From: Xanthostigma xanthostigma
Lineage: Eukaryota > Arthropoda > Insecta > Raphidioptera > Raphidiidae
Direction of reading: 5' to 3'
Length of the DNA stretch: 64,000 bases
Assembly (NCBI GenBank): GCA_963575645.1
Contig: OY754466.1
Span: forward strand, 35,248,001-35,312,000
Numbering within the stretch: position 1 is the stretch's first letter; every line of letters starts with the position of its first letter. The notes under the pieces were generated by a model. It was not told the origin of the DNA and searched no databases. It saw nothing but the letters and a program-made list of their open reading frames with translations. Positions 54,301-57,800 of the stretch are shown here, in pieces. The translations under genes were made by a program, and so were the position numbers.

Positions 54301-54470
54301 ACAAAAGTACTAAATACAATTAAATATGTATAATTCATACAACTCAAGCTTTAAATGTTTATTTTATATTTCAGAAAAGCAACTTGCGTGATACATGCAC
54401 ACAGAAACGTTCTTCATGGAACTGCGGTACCCTAGACCAAACAGAAACCAGAACTGAGGACCACACATAA
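3229..54470 (+). CDS. GEFmeso (PLEKHG5 homologue): PLEKHG5/GEFmeso-type Rho guanine nucleotide exchange factor, 3' fifteen exons
   Basis: A Dbl-family exchange factor that by family knowledge loads Rho GTPases with GTP; the fly relative GEFmeso binds Ral, and mammalian PLEKHG5 acts on RhoA. Coding exons: 3229-3347, 34389-34528, 36823-36875, 38317-38490, 38928-39078, 39245-39339, 40332-40672, 41386-41506, 42397-42507, 43438-43587, 46659-46883, 48054-48286, 48499-49067, 49318-49445, 54375-54470. Every junction is AG/GT and the phases agree throughout, giving 901 residues to a TAA. Order: Ras-binding-like domain (about residues 30-87 of the visible part), DH (213-435), PH (440-585), Ser/Pro/Asn-rich tail. 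The first visible exon begins in phase 0 after an acceptor, so upstream exons and the start codon are outside. Coding sequence is about 5% of the span; the introns are packed with mobile elements. Assignment to PLEKHG5 rather than another DH-PH family rests on the Ras-binding-like domain before DH. Confidence 0.9.
3627..3960 (+). mobile_element. 5' part of an unidentified transposon with a 21-residue ORF remnant
   Basis: 3764-3829 encodes MENGFVKAESTNLPKINMF followed by Asn-Lys-stop. From memory this resembles the N-terminus of SWIM zinc-finger proteins carried by some insect mobile elements; that match is not checked. It is preceded by a promoter-like leader containing CGTGACGTCAC (about 3653) and followed by GTGACGTCACGAG (about 3949). 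The ORF ends abruptly in AT-rich sequence, consistent with an internal deletion. Confidence 0.4.
3991..4252. repeat. Near-perfect hairpin with 125-bp arms
   Basis: 3991-4115 is the inverted complement of 4127-4252 with only scattered mismatches, around an 11-base spacer (4116-4126). The arms are GC-richer than the flanks. The right strand reads as an open frame beginning MSTAVVDETSGSNTNG that continues past the arm to 4346, so the arm may derive from coding sequence of a mobile element that was duplicated in inverted orientation. Confidence 0.85.
5205..5450 (+). repeat. Dispersed repeat, 'TACCATTCCAACT' family
   Basis: Shares with 9000-9260, 10470-10670, 20810-20970 and (inverted) 1670-1990 the order: TTTTGAGGT..., ATATTTTTGGAAAAA, a TGTTTGTCTGTG stretch, CGGATGAGCGGATTGAAACC type, then GGGGAAAATCGGCGCATGC. 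Probably the 3' region of a LINE-like element. 4347-5204 before it is AT-rich with no recognised feature. Confidence 0.6.
5459..5904 (+). mobile_element. RTE-like LINE 3' tail
   Basis: Begins ACTAGCGGCCCGGTCCGATT and ends with the 'GTAGTTTTTGAGTTTATCGC ... CAGACGCGGCGAGAGGAC' block and TTTTATATATG. An inverted, more decayed copy is at 18190-18555. This layout is typical of short LINE 3' ends in insects, especially Lepidoptera (established pattern, recalled). Confidence 0.6.
5905..6062. repeat. 158-bp palindrome with repeated GGCCAAACTAGTTTG modules
   Basis: 5905-5950 is the inverted complement of 6017-6062 with almost no mismatch (ATGTTACCGGCCAAACCCG arms). The centre contains further inverted pieces of the AACTAGTTTGG motif, so it can fold into several alternative hairpins. 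It abuts the LINE tail directly. Confidence 0.8.
6767..8172. mobile_element. 1.4-kb element with ~145-bp terminal inverted repeats, host to a nested element
   Basis: 6767-6910 (CCTAG, then GAAGTGAGATATCTGCG...) matches the inverted complement of about 8025-8172 (ending CGACTAGG). Inside it from 6911 lies the nested 'ATTGGTTGTCTGTAAAGTCG' element. No transposase frame survives. Confidence 0.65.
6911..7562 (+). mobile_element. 'TTGTCTGTAAAGTCG' element carrying a GTTACG minisatellite
   Basis: Starts ATTGGTTGTCTGTAAAGTCG and ends near TTTATAAGACG. Near its 3' end (7440-7492) is a short tandem array of GTTACG / GTTAGGAAC units followed by a CGTGCATGCAACCGGTGTTT block. Other copies: 28905-29619, 24045-24116 plus 24493-24666, and inverted at 43783-44021. 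The array differs in length and sequence among copies. Confidence 0.7.
8625..8831. mobile_element. Foldback element, second copy, with 12-bp flanking direct repeat
   Basis: Same start (TTCAAATCTTTGATAAACG) and arm sequence as 810-960. It is bounded by GTATAACATTTA at 8613-8624 and 8832-8843. The centre adds a longer palindrome (ATACATTAACGTTTC...GAAACGTTAATGTAT) containing GGACCGAAACGTT. Confidence 0.75.
9000..9260 (+). repeat. Dispersed repeat, 'TACCATTCCAACT' family, best-preserved copy
   Basis: Reads TACCATTCCAACCCACAATT through ATATTTTTGGAAAAACTC, a GTTTGTCTGTGAGC stretch, and ATTTTAGAAGGATG. 8173-8612 and 9261-10470 flank it as AT-rich sequence in which I recognise only short low-copy repeats (two near-identical CAGTGGCGCTATC-type blocks around 9940 and 10007). 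Confidence 0.6.
10470..10960 (+). repeat. Two joined dispersed repeats
   Basis: 10470-10670 is another TACCATTCCAACT-family copy. 10685-10830 is a LINE-like tail beginning ACTAGCTGTTACCCGCGTC with direct or inverted copies at 21165-21280 and 965-1080. Confidence 0.55.
11112..11533 (-). mobile_element. Inverted-repeat element, 'AAGGCCGCTGCACACGAGG' family
   Basis: Left end AAGGTCACTGCACATGAGGC pairs with the right end CTCGTGTCCAGCGGCCTT. The inside shares the block CAAGATACTGTTTTCTGATT with the copies at 22531-22988, 26029-26471 and 30093-31042. Overlapping open frames on both strands (up to 116 codons) are side effects of its higher GC content; neither resembles a transposase. Confidence 0.7.
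11684..12216. mobile_element. TA-flanked palindromic element, copy 1
   Basis: Begins AAGGACCCCGCACAAACC after TA (11682-11683) and ends with the inverted complement before TA (12217-12218). Arms are about 200 bp. Copy 2 is at 17573-18018, also between TA dinucleotides. The TA target suggests a Tc1/mariner/pogo-type transposase in trans (inference). Confidence 0.75.
12714..13275 (+). mobile_element. Element with three ~86-bp tandem units, copy 1
   Basis: The right end GCACATCGAGTTATCGTACT (13256-13275) matches the terminal repeats of the inverted copy at 30205-30674. Between about 12935 and 13150 are three tandem units, each with TTTTTTAAAGAA..., CACTGCGCAAAAA and GCATCGACGCGAC-type segments, the last truncated. 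12220-12713 before it holds nothing I can identify. Confidence 0.6.
13330..13410 (-). repeat. tRNA-like sequence, degenerate
   Basis: On the minus strand it reads TTTGGTGTAATGGACAACG ... GTGGGTTCGAAATGCCACC, matching pol III A-box and B-box positions of a tRNA. The T-stem has a mismatch and the acceptor stem does not close, so it is more likely a tRNA-derived SINE head or pseudogene than a working tRNA. Confidence 0.4.
13846..13919 (-). repeat. tRNA-Leu-related pseudogene or SINE head
   Basis: Minus strand begins TGTCAGAATGGACGAGCGGT and has GAGTTCGATTCCCGCTGACA at the 3' side. The two ends pair (TGTCA/TGACA) and the opening resembles tRNA-Leu, but the long variable arm expected of tRNA-Leu is missing and the T-stem has mismatches. 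It sits beside an A-rich stretch (13745-13840), as retroposed tRNA sequence often does. Confidence 0.5.
14437..14465. repeat. Perfect 29-base hairpin-capable palindrome
   Basis: GCACATACCGCTAA, one central T, then its exact inverted complement. It is isolated, with no larger element seen around it. Confidence 0.7.
14880..15010 (+). mobile_element. LINE tail, GACAGACAGACGG / GTACGGAACCC type
   Basis: Ends with the run GACAGACAGACGGACAGAC, AGTACTAGGATCCCG, GAGTACGGAACCCTAC. This is a widespread lepidopteran LINE 3' signature (recalled). The flanks (14060-14880 and 15010-15730) show only AT-rich sequence and short repeats. Confidence 0.5.
15731..16709. mobile_element. 979-bp palindromic element with a second palindrome inserted near its centre
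   Basis: 15731-15990 pairs with 16470-16709 (arms GTGACAGAAGTGGTCAAGG..., CTCTCTTTCGTGTAGTCT, TACGACGCTGGG, ACCTCCTAATTGC). Between the arms lies the unrelated palindromic element at 16164-16360. Confidence 0.75.
16164..16360. mobile_element. 197-bp nested palindrome rich in ACGCGCGTT
   Basis: Ends AGGCCTAGTTTACATGAGAG / CTCTCATATAAACTAGGCCT. The arms carry repeated ACGCGCGTT blocks and a long perfect stretch (GCGCGTTATCATATAAACAG and beyond). It contrasts sharply in GC with its host element. Confidence 0.8.
17573..18018. mobile_element. TA-flanked palindromic element, copy 2
   Basis: Starts AAGGACCCCGCATTG after TA and ends GTGCGGGGTCCTT before TA. Compared with 11684-12216 the right arm has lost roughly 80 bases around 17890. 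Confidence 0.75.
18190..18555 (-). mobile_element. RTE-like LINE tail, inverted copy
   Basis: On the minus strand it starts TTACTAGCGGCCCGTTCCGG and ends with the GTAGTTTTTGAGTTTATCGC block, as at 5459-5904. 18556-19177 downstream holds no recognised feature. Confidence 0.6.
19180..20124. mobile_element. 945-bp TA-flanked element with mirrored AGTCTGGC motifs
   Basis: Terminal repeats GTCCAGGAGGCAGTGA... with TACTTATTTTCCCAGT inside, about 42 bp, flanked by TA at 19178-19179 and 20125-20126. AGTCTGGC occurs in the left half at 19403 and 19588 (variant 19433), and as its complement GCCAGACT in the right half at 19621, 19805, 19835 and 20022 (variants 19694 and 19957). Two small perfect palindromes sit at 19507-19572. 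No transposase frame. The mirrored motifs look like subterminal transposase-binding sites (inference). Confidence 0.7.
20264..20531. mobile_element. Palindromic miniature element
   Basis: Left arm TTGTAGGTACAATCGATAAT through ATGAGTCACCATAGG pairs with CCTATGGTGACTCAT through ATTATCGATTGTACAA on the right; arms about 100 bp. Confidence 0.7.
20810..21280 (+). repeat. Dispersed repeats (TACCATTCC family fragment and LINE tail)
   Basis: 20815-20990 matches the second half of the family at 9000-9260; 21165-21280 matches the tail at 10685-10830. 21281-22080 is AT-rich with nothing recognised. Confidence 0.5.
22195..22345 (+). promoter_or_regulatory. Possible promoter inside the 31-kb intron
   Basis: A GC-richer island with TATAAG at 22248-22253, a TCATTC initiator-like hexamer at 22269, and ACACACGACGGGCAGTG downstream. 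The next ATG (about 22342) opens only a 17-codon frame. It could be an alternative first exon of the GEF gene, the promoter of a mobile element, or chance. Confidence 0.25.
22531..22988 (+). mobile_element. Inverted-repeat element, 'AAGGCCGCTACACACGGGG' copy
   Basis: Left AAGGCCGCTACACACG, right CGTGTGCAGCGGCCTT. The interior has GAGCAAGAACCAATCAGAAA and ACAAACGCCCACAAACC, shared with three other copies. 22989-24044 beyond it shows no recognised feature. Confidence 0.75.
24045..24835 (+). repeat. Composite: element fragment, LINE tail, GTTACG array, second LINE tail
   Basis: 24045-24116 is the start of the ATTGGTTGTCTG element. 24260-24495 repeats 1230-1455. 24493-24666 is the end of the GTTACG element with a longer array. 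24667-24835 is a LINE-like tail (GAACCGATTTTGCTAAAATT ... CGGACAGACATAC). 24836-25902 has nothing further that I can identify. Confidence 0.6.
25903..26588. mobile_element. Palindromic element split by an inserted inverted-repeat element
   Basis: 25903-26028 (TATGTTACGGTCTATACC..., GCGCAAAACTAGTTTTG) pairs with 26472-26588. The 26029-26471 interior is a copy of the AAGGCCGCTGCACACGAGG family, inserted next to TTAA on both sides (GTGTTAA / TTAACAC). Confidence 0.75.
26029..26471 (-). mobile_element. Nested inverted-repeat element, 'GCACACGAGG' family
   Basis: Left AGCCACTGCAGACGAGGC, right CTAGCAGCGGCC. The interior carries the inverted form of the CAATCAGAAAACAGTATC-related block (here GATACAGCTTCCTGGTTGG). 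Confidence 0.7.
26591..26855. mobile_element. 265-bp palindromic element
   Basis: CGTTGTAACTCAAAATCTAA ... ATCACCAGGTAACGCTGTCG pairs with CGACAGCGTTACCTGGTGAT ... TTAGATTTTGACTTACAGCG. It immediately follows the previous palindrome. Confidence 0.75.
26856..28636. other. AT-rich intron sequence with minor repeats
   Basis: 27450-27600 has a GACTGACTGACTAACTGACT LINE-tail-like stretch. 27890-27985 is a short inverted repeat (GTATACACCACACTGGCC / GGCCCTTGTGGTGTAATATAC). An open frame at 28166-28492 (108 codons) has no recognisable domain and low-complexity codon use; I do not call it a gene. Confidence 0.4.
28637..28893. mobile_element. Palindromic miniature element
   Basis: Arms of about 105 bp: CAAGCTTTTAATAAA, AATTTAATTCCGATTA, GTTTTATACGTAATCTTATC on the left and their complements on the right. 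It is followed directly by the next element. Confidence 0.7.
28905..29619 (+). mobile_element. 'TTGTCTGTAAAGTCG' element, fullest copy
   Basis: Full-length relative of 6911-7562, ending AAGACGTTATCACGTCAAA. Its GTTACG array (29460-29535) includes GCGTTATGCGTTATGCG units absent from the other copies. Confidence 0.7.
30093..31042 (+). mobile_element. Inverted-repeat element split by the tandem-unit element
   Basis: Left AGCCGCTACACACGAGGC, right CCTCATGTGCAGCGACC. The interior resumes at 30675 with the shared CCAATCAGAAAACAGTATC block. 30205-30674 is a separate insertion. Confidence 0.65.
30205..30674 (-). mobile_element. Element with tandem ~86-bp units, copy 2 (inverted)
   Basis: Ends AGTACGATAACTC / GAGTTATCGTACT. 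Three tandem units at 30228-30445 (GCGCAGTGAAAAGGGGAAGG type) mirror those at 12935-13150. Confidence 0.65.
31706..32005. mobile_element. Miniature inverted-repeat element
   Basis: ATAATAGGTGTGTTTGGTAT at the left and ATACCAAACACACCTATTAT at the right, about 20-bp terminal repeats. The preceding 31140-31165 (CAGTAGTTCCCAAAC) looks like one end of a hAT relative whose other end I could not find. Confidence 0.6.
32094..32279. mobile_element. hAT miniature element with perfect 8-bp target duplication
   Basis: CAGTGGCGGATCCAGGA at the left, GGATCCGCCACTG at the right, flanked by GTCGCGCC at 32086-32093 and 32280-32287. The interior has G and C runs. Confidence 0.9.
32288..34388. other. Intron remainder before the Ras-binding exon
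   Basis: A GA-rich microsatellite lies at about 32788-32808. 33580-33790 is a GC-richer stretch with TGACGTCA and GTGTGTGTGT, resembling the transposon leader at 3640-3700. No exon is recognised until the acceptor at 34387-34388. Confidence 0.45.
34389..34528 (+). CDS. GEF exon b: Ras-binding-like domain
   Basis: Encodes DALGASCERRGIDLSACEV, then YLESQRTPLSVL and LGGKHLRI. This is the ubiquitin-like Ras-binding fold seen before DH in the PLEKHG5 family. Acceptor TTGTTCCAG, donor GTGAGC; it starts by completing the split Val codon and ends one base into a codon. Confidence 0.88.
34978..35756. mobile_element. 779-bp TA-flanked element with internal TTCAGT repeats
   Basis: Terminal repeat GGCCCCACTCACGATCAAAC... 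of about 45 bp with TA on both sides (34976-34977, 35757-35758). TTCAGTG-type motifs recur in the left part and as CACTGAA on the right. No transposase. Confidence 0.7.
36128..36663. mobile_element. hAT non-autonomous element with perfect 8-bp target duplication
   Basis: CAGTGATTCCCAAAGTGGTC at the left, GGGGACCTCTG at the right, flanked by GTCTAAAT at 36120-36127 and 36664-36671. No usable transposase frame. Confidence 0.88.
36823..36875 (+). CDS. GEF exon c: short basic linker
   Basis: 53 bases encoding AKDTSNKKQNSHVRKSSG. Acceptor TTTGCAG, donor GTAAGT; phases match on both sides. Confidence 0.8.
37053..37515. mobile_element. hAT non-autonomous element with perfect 8-bp target duplication
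   Basis: CAGTGGCGGATTTAACAGG at the left, TTAAATCCGCCTCTG at the right, flanked by ATCGTTAT at 37045-37052 and 37516-37523. Confidence 0.9.
38317..38490 (+). CDS. GEF exon d: Ser-rich linker
   Basis: 58 codons, SYRMKTGNKFFSASTED... ending QRWSGFFSNNK. Acceptor in a long T tract, donor GTTAGA. In PLEKHG5 relatives this is the linker between the Ras-binding-like and DH domains (family knowledge). Confidence 0.8.
38928..39078 (+). CDS. GEF exon e: helical segment before DH
   Basis: DTKMEQLVEHLNEYSKKG ... LEEDWKKLVTCKG. Acceptor TTTCCAG, donor GTTGGT. Ends one base into a Val codon completed by the next exon. Confidence 0.85.
39245..39339 (+). CDS. GEF exon f: DH domain conserved region 1
   Basis: TALWELITTEVAYLKMLKV is the first conserved helix of DH domains, which contacts the GTPase switch regions. 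Donor GTAAGT. The intron after it contains the element at 39607-40099. Confidence 0.9.
39607..40099. mobile_element. 493-bp TA-flanked pogo/Tigger-like miniature element
   Basis: CAGTAGAACCTCGATAAG at the left, GAGGTTCTACTG at the right, TA at 39605-39606 and 40100-40101. The CAGTAGAACCTCG end is typical of pogo-superfamily elements (recalled). Confidence 0.75.
40332..40672 (+). CDS. GEF exon g: DH domain middle
   Basis: 113 codons from LFLACLQSLQNANIL to LVWCETQRECN, covering DH helices 2-4 with the EIHSTNLNFW stretch. Acceptor CTTACAG, donor GTAATT; it ends two bases into an Arg codon. Confidence 0.9.
40835..41208. mobile_element. hAT non-autonomous element, target duplication not clear
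   Basis: CAGAGGCGGATCTACATAAG at the left, TAGATCCACCCCTG at the right, in the same style as the other hAT elements here. The flanking octamers (TCCACCAA, TTCAATCT) do not match, so it is older or has been altered. Confidence 0.6.
41386..41506 (+). CDS. GEF exon h: DH domain conserved region 3
   Basis: RLMDILVRPMQRLTKYGLLL is the DH signature (PMQRLTKY), the long helix that drives nucleotide exchange. Acceptor TTTTTAG, donor GTAAGT. Confidence 0.93.
41648..42226. mobile_element. 579-bp palindromic element in a DH-domain intron
   Basis: TTCGGTCTAATTGGCTAATG arms of about 270 bp, folding on a short centre near 41925. The right arm has a few substitutions and a small deletion. Confidence 0.75.
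42397..42507 (+). CDS. GEF exon i: end of DH domain
   Basis: IKSVDDFVNSVNSTLKHNQD followed by ESLRRVMARIESYDAV; the last DH helix running into PH. Acceptor TTTTCAG, donor GTACGT. Confidence 0.9.
42894..43314. mobile_element. 421-bp inverted-repeat element
   Basis: CTTAAAAGACCGCGCACA at the left, TGTGCGCGGTCTTTAAG at the right, with a further inverted GTGCTGGT/ACCAGCAC pair inside. GC content is higher than the surroundings. Confidence 0.65.
43438..43587 (+). CDS. GEF exon j: start of PH domain
   Basis: 50 codons, ESKDDELEKLVRTHCELDLM ... then RRRHLLTEDDFKLKD, the first PH strand region. Acceptor ATTATAG, donor GTAAGA. Confidence 0.88.
43660..44700. repeat. Direct and inverted copies of a GGTTCGGGAATC repeat around a nested element
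   Basis: GTAGGTTCGGGAATCTTTTT...AACATAACATAT occurs directly near 44034 and 44166 and inverted near 44490; CGAGTTTCCGGGTGCGTCAT occurs several times in both orientations up to 44640. The inverted TTGTCTGTAAAGTCG element occupies 43783-44021. Confidence 0.6.
43783..44021 (-). mobile_element. 'TTGTCTGTAAAGTCG' element, short inverted copy
   Basis: Both ends are present (GACGTGATAACGTCTTATAA and CGACTTTACAGACAACCAAT) but the interior is reduced to about 240 bp; the ACGTTCC array units are separated by a duplicated ATTGATGAAACACCAGCTG block. Confidence 0.65.
45031..46570 (+). mobile_element. LINE 3' tail interrupted by a foldback
   Basis: Starts ACTAGCTTTTACCCGCGAC and continues through CTATCTCCATACTAAATTTC and GGCCCAGCGGTTTGGCCGTG, a tail style common in insect LINEs. 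It reads across the insertion at 45603-46302: the sequence before and after joins naturally at TAAAGTAATTAATG. Confidence 0.65.
45603..46304. mobile_element. Foldback with ~330-bp arms and a hammerhead-like core, Penelope-like candidate
   Basis: 45636-46304 is an almost perfect palindrome centred near 45970. The 14-mer TAAAGTAATTAATG flanks it (45589-45602 and 46303-46316). The right arm contains CTGATGA (46207-46213), a GGTC/GACC hairpin (46215-46218, 46227-46230) and GAAACGTC (46231-46238), the order of a hammerhead ribozyme core. The left arm's inverted copy reads TTGATGA at 45727-45733, so it has lost an invariant C. Penelope-like retroelements are known to carry such motifs in inverted or repeated terminal segments. 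Confidence 0.55.
46659..46883 (+). CDS. GEF exon k: PH domain core
   Basis: 75 codons from MEVHCILLTDLLLICKPS, the PH strands ending in a display typical of DH-PH proteins, to TLQGDVKKLK. Acceptor CTTATAG, donor GTATGT. The leading ATG is internal to the protein. Confidence 0.9.
46925..47880 (-). pseudogene. LINE remnant: RNase H and C-terminal region of an I/R1-like retrotransposon
   Basis: Antisense in the PH-domain intron. 47333-47683 is open and encodes IHIASDSQAI, LLWVPGQSGIESNEEADELA, the RNase H type 1 signature. Upstream, in a shifted frame, is WYTDGSRTEQGTGAG; all four catalytic acids (DGS, QAE, ASD, EAD) can be found, but frameshifts and stops separate them. Downstream a shifted frame has LLTGHCALKGHL and CECEALDRR, the zinc-knuckle tail of these LINEs. 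Dead 3' fragment. Confidence 0.85.
48054..48286 (+). CDS. GEF exon l: PH C-terminal helix and linker
   Basis: SWLEYIRKAQGLYRQAK carries the conserved Trp of the PH C-terminal helix. Then a Ser-rich linker. Acceptor TTACAG, donor GTACCC, a weaker site. The frame read through the donor stops soon after at 48322, so intron retention would truncate the protein. Confidence 0.88.
48371..48396. repeat. 26-base A homopolymer
   Basis: A run of A lies in the short intron between exons l and m. It could be the tail of an old retroposed insertion, but no body is recognisable upstream. Confidence 0.6.
48499..49067 (+). CDS. GEF exon m: Ser/Asn/Pro-rich C-terminal region
   Basis: The longest exon, 569 bases. 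It starts by completing a Ser codon and encodes a low-complexity region with SPNQNTLLVPN, YPPPSPPRGNLRRS and TASASTSTAFEP stretches. Probably disordered; the proline run could bind an SH3 domain (inference). Donor GTATAT. Confidence 0.85.
49318..49445 (+). CDS. GEF exon n: conserved C-terminal segment
   Basis: GISPPDEMLDSFNRGPPRQA then MKRLGRSDNRRYHTAG. Acceptor ATTGCAG, donor GTAAAA. Followed by a 4.9-kb intron. Confidence 0.85.
49446..51738. other. Intron n/o, first part: several small inverted repeats
   Basis: 50280-50360 recurs inverted near 57365-57430 (TAGCTGCTTTACATA). 50540-50620 and 50628-50755 are inverted repeats (TTTGCTCGACGGGCAG; GGGAAGTAAAGTAAGAAA). 50847-51040 is bounded by CAATGGGCGTGTTTGGCCG and its complement. 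Nothing coding seen. Confidence 0.5.
51739..53000 (-). mobile_element. 1.26-kb pogo-like element, internally deleted
   Basis: Terminal repeat CCGTAAAATGGGGTGACTTT, TA on both sides (51737-51738 and 53001-53002). Subterminal copies of CAACTTCACCCC occur near 51920, 52565 and 52960. Contains the start of a transposase on the minus strand. Confidence 0.85.
52186..52431 (-). pseudogene. pogo-type transposase, N-terminal helix-turn-helix remnant
   Basis: MPRIYLGARVFKDYSEETLE followed by KCLEEVLEGKISATQASKK matches the psq/CENP-B-like DNA-binding N-terminus of pogo transposases. After residue ~45 the frame turns into AT-rich nonsense and the catalytic DDE/D core is absent, so it cannot encode an active enzyme. 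Confidence 0.75.
53766..54300. mobile_element. hAT non-autonomous element with perfect 8-bp target duplication
   Basis: CAGTGGCGTAGCTAGGTGAC at the left, CGATAGCTACACCACTG at the right, flanked by ACAAAAGT at 53758-53765 and 54301-54308. It lies 75 bp upstream of the last GEF exon. Confidence 0.9.
54375..54470 (+). CDS. GEF exon o: terminal coding exon
   Basis: KSNLRDTCTQKRSSWNCG ... ending TRTEDHT and TAA at 54468-54470. Acceptor ATTTCAG. An AATAAA at 55016-55021 is a possible polyadenylation signal; a shorter 3' UTR is also possible. Confidence 0.85.
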   Translation, partial: KSNLRDTCTQKRSSWNCGTLDQTETRTEDHT

Positions 54471-54609
54471 CACACAAATATAATATTTTTGCTTTATTTA
54501 TTTATTATTTATTTATTAGCGTACACAATAGTGTGTACTTGTACAGCGTTAGCATTTAATTAGGTGCTATATATCTACAATTTGACTGTTGAAAGTCTTT
54601 TAAACTATA

Positions 54610-54861
54610 GGTGCGTTTGTTGGATAGGTCTGAACTTCCAAAACGTCTGACGGCTATATGGATACAGAACTCTTCGGAGGCAGCTGCGTGTTTGTTCATA
54701 GAATTTTCGTGCTCTTCGGACTGTTTAAACCAAGTTTTAGCAATTGTAGAAGCCTGTTCGAAGAGTTAGAGCGTTTGATCAACAAACACGCGACTGTATC
54801 CGAACAGTTGTCGACAGACTCTGGAAGTTTAAAGCCAATTCAGAACTCAACAAACACACCT
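54610..54861. mobile_element. Miniature inverted-repeat element in the likely 3' UTR
   Basis: GTGCGTTTGTTGGATAGGTC at the left pairs with the complement of CAGAACTCAACAAACACACC at the right; TTCGGA/TCCGAA pieces inside also pair. The 104-codon open frame here is from the element. Confidence 0.6.
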
Positions 54862-57800
54862 TGTATGTGCATGACAGGTGCCGATTGGGTAATGATAAGT
54901 GTCACAACGATTCAATACCGTAGTGTTTTTATACAAATTTATGTATATTTGTATCTTTCTTGCAAAATATAATACCATGCATACAAATTGATTTCTATTT
55001 AAAGTTGTTTTTAAGAATAAAATTATCGACTTACCTTCGTTTCTTCCATTTTACGATGAATTGGAAGCGACCATTTTGAAGTTAATTTGTTCGCATGTTA
55101 TGTCAGTGTTTTGTAATAACTTAAAGCGAAAATTACTAAGAAGTATATAAAAAAATTAATCTATAGATAGATAATTGACGATTGTTTTTCCAAATAATAT
55201 ATAAAATATGACAGGGTACCTACTCTGCACTTTTTTACGGTTAATTACCAATTTTCTCATGGAATAGAACTGTGACACTGTACATGAACTGAACGCCAAG
55301 TTTGTATCGAAATCGTATTATAATGTACATGAGTAAATAGTGCCCAAGCAGAACAAGTGACAATTTAACAAAAAAATAATTTTTGTCACAATTGGAAATG
55401 TACTTGCATAATTATACCTAGCAAGTACATTTTCATGTATCCACTCAAATTATAGTGATAATAATAGCTAAATTTGTTAAACGGTAAATACATGTGCAAC
55501 GGAACTTTATAACGTAGAAGGGTCATGCTGTAAGAGACCAGCGTAGCTCGCATAGGCGTGCTCGGAACATTCTCGTGACAAATTAAAATATAGCGGAGTT
55601 GCCCATTACTGATATTTTTATTTACAAGATGCAGTAACACTTTGAAACGGAAATGATCTGTAAGTAATTGATCATCTTTAACGAATTAGGTTTACTGATA
55701 CGTTATTCTGACCTGTTGCGAATGCATTCACGACTTTAGAATGTTAAAATTTGAATAACATTTTTTATTCTGTTTGTGTGAGATATTTTCTCAACTTTGC
55801 TATAACGGTATAATGTAGTTGAATGAATGTAACTAACATATTATATTCTTATAAAAACGATGTATATGAAATATCGGCCTAATTTTAAAGTGATATATAA
55901 ATAATTTGTTTTTGCAATAATTTTTATTGCATTAATACATTTTTTACTATTTTTTAAGTCCAAAATGCACCTGTCAGAGTATCGAAAATGGAACATTCCT
56001 TTTGACTGTTGGCCTAATCAGTTTTTAATATTTTTACTATGTATAATATTTGAATTTAATGTGAAGATATTTCTAGGCCGCACAATTGCTAAAGTAGTTT
56101 GTACTTAAACGAGTTTGATGTGATGCTTAACGATAGGATTCTTTAGATTTGATTTTATACAAAACAAGATTTATGTTCAACGTATTTGCAATGATAGCTA
56201 GTTTATAATTCTAAAAATTTAGAAAAAAATACAATCCTTGAAGAAACAATTTGAAGAGGTCTTCGTCCAATCTGATCGATTGAAAAGCAATATAGATTAT
56301 TTAAATTGTGTTTTATAACCGCCGTTTTGACGTGTTTTATATCACCTTCTGAGTTTCGTAATATTTGCTACAGAGACCAAATCCGTGAGTATGCCGAGTA
56401 GAAACGTTCAGTCTACATAATAAAATTATGCAGTGTGAACTTTGACTATAGAAATGGACCAGCAACGCTAACTTCCCACTTGTTGCCAAGACCTCTGACG
56501 ACACAATATTCCAACTTCCAGTTGCAGCCGAGATAAGAACTAAAGCTTTTAGATATAATGGCGTTGTTGAAACATCAAGTTTGTGTAATTTTTGATAGAT
56601 GCAATTTTTAAAATCACAAAAGTTTAACTTGCCACCCATATAAATTTCAAAGTAAATCTGATTTACAACAAAACAGTAACCAAAATAACCAGATGTGGTA
56701 CACAGAAAAAACGGACTACACAACTTTATAACTCCCGCTTCTTTGGAACGTTGGGTGACGCCCAATTTACCAAAAAAGTTTTGAAGATATTGCGATCGTT
56801 TTACATTGCTACTATGGGAAAAGGAGATGCAACTAGCTGTCCAGTTCTATCAAATAGTCAAAGGTGTGAAACGTAAAATACAGAACAGTAGATTATATAT
56901 CTAGTTGCGTAATTAGAACAGTCACACAAGATATATATGGGATTTGTTGACATACCTCGTATAAAATAGTTGCTTTTCACTTTATTTTCAGTACATTTTT
57001 GACAGTTGAATTGTGTAACAAATGTCACTTCTTATTATCATTTGGTTGTTTTATGTTTATGAAAATTACGTACTACTGCGCATAGAAACCGACAGGAAAG
57101 AGAAGGCCATAAACACGATGTATGTATCTCTTTCTGACCCGACTTGTAAGTAGTTGAAAAAAAGGCGGAATGGCTACCGTAATTATCGCTATCTCTTTCA
57201 TCTATCATTTTGCTCGCGTAGCCCGAACTAGCACTCATTATCCTCATTATACACCTCATTGCTTCTAACGGTAGGTATTATAGCCTTATAGGTAATATTA
57301 AGTTTATGAAAATTACTCTTGAATATTTGTTAGAATCGCCTACTTTTGTTTTTCATTACAACACTAGTGCGTTATGGGTTACTGCACATATGTAAAGCAG
57401 CTATTTTATAAGGACTATGGCAAAAAAATCATAAAATTAAAATTATTCTCGAGTTTACATTATCAAATAAATATCAACTGTGATAATGATTCATTTTTCA
57501 AATTTGCAACTTGCTGAATTTAGAAATGCATACAATAATCGACAATGGAGTTTCCGGACTCTAGCGCTTTTCGAAAATTTTTTTGGCGATACTTCTGTGT
57601 CGCTGATAAAAAATATTTTAAATTCACCTTGTATACCAATATTATTTATATTTTGATAGTCATTGACACAAATTTGATAGTGATAATATTTATTATCAAT
57701 ATCGGGTCCAACTCTTGTAAATTTTACAAACATCTACACTGTATTATTACACAGCAAATCTGTTATCAGATAATGACTCTTCAAAATACAATTTTAATTG

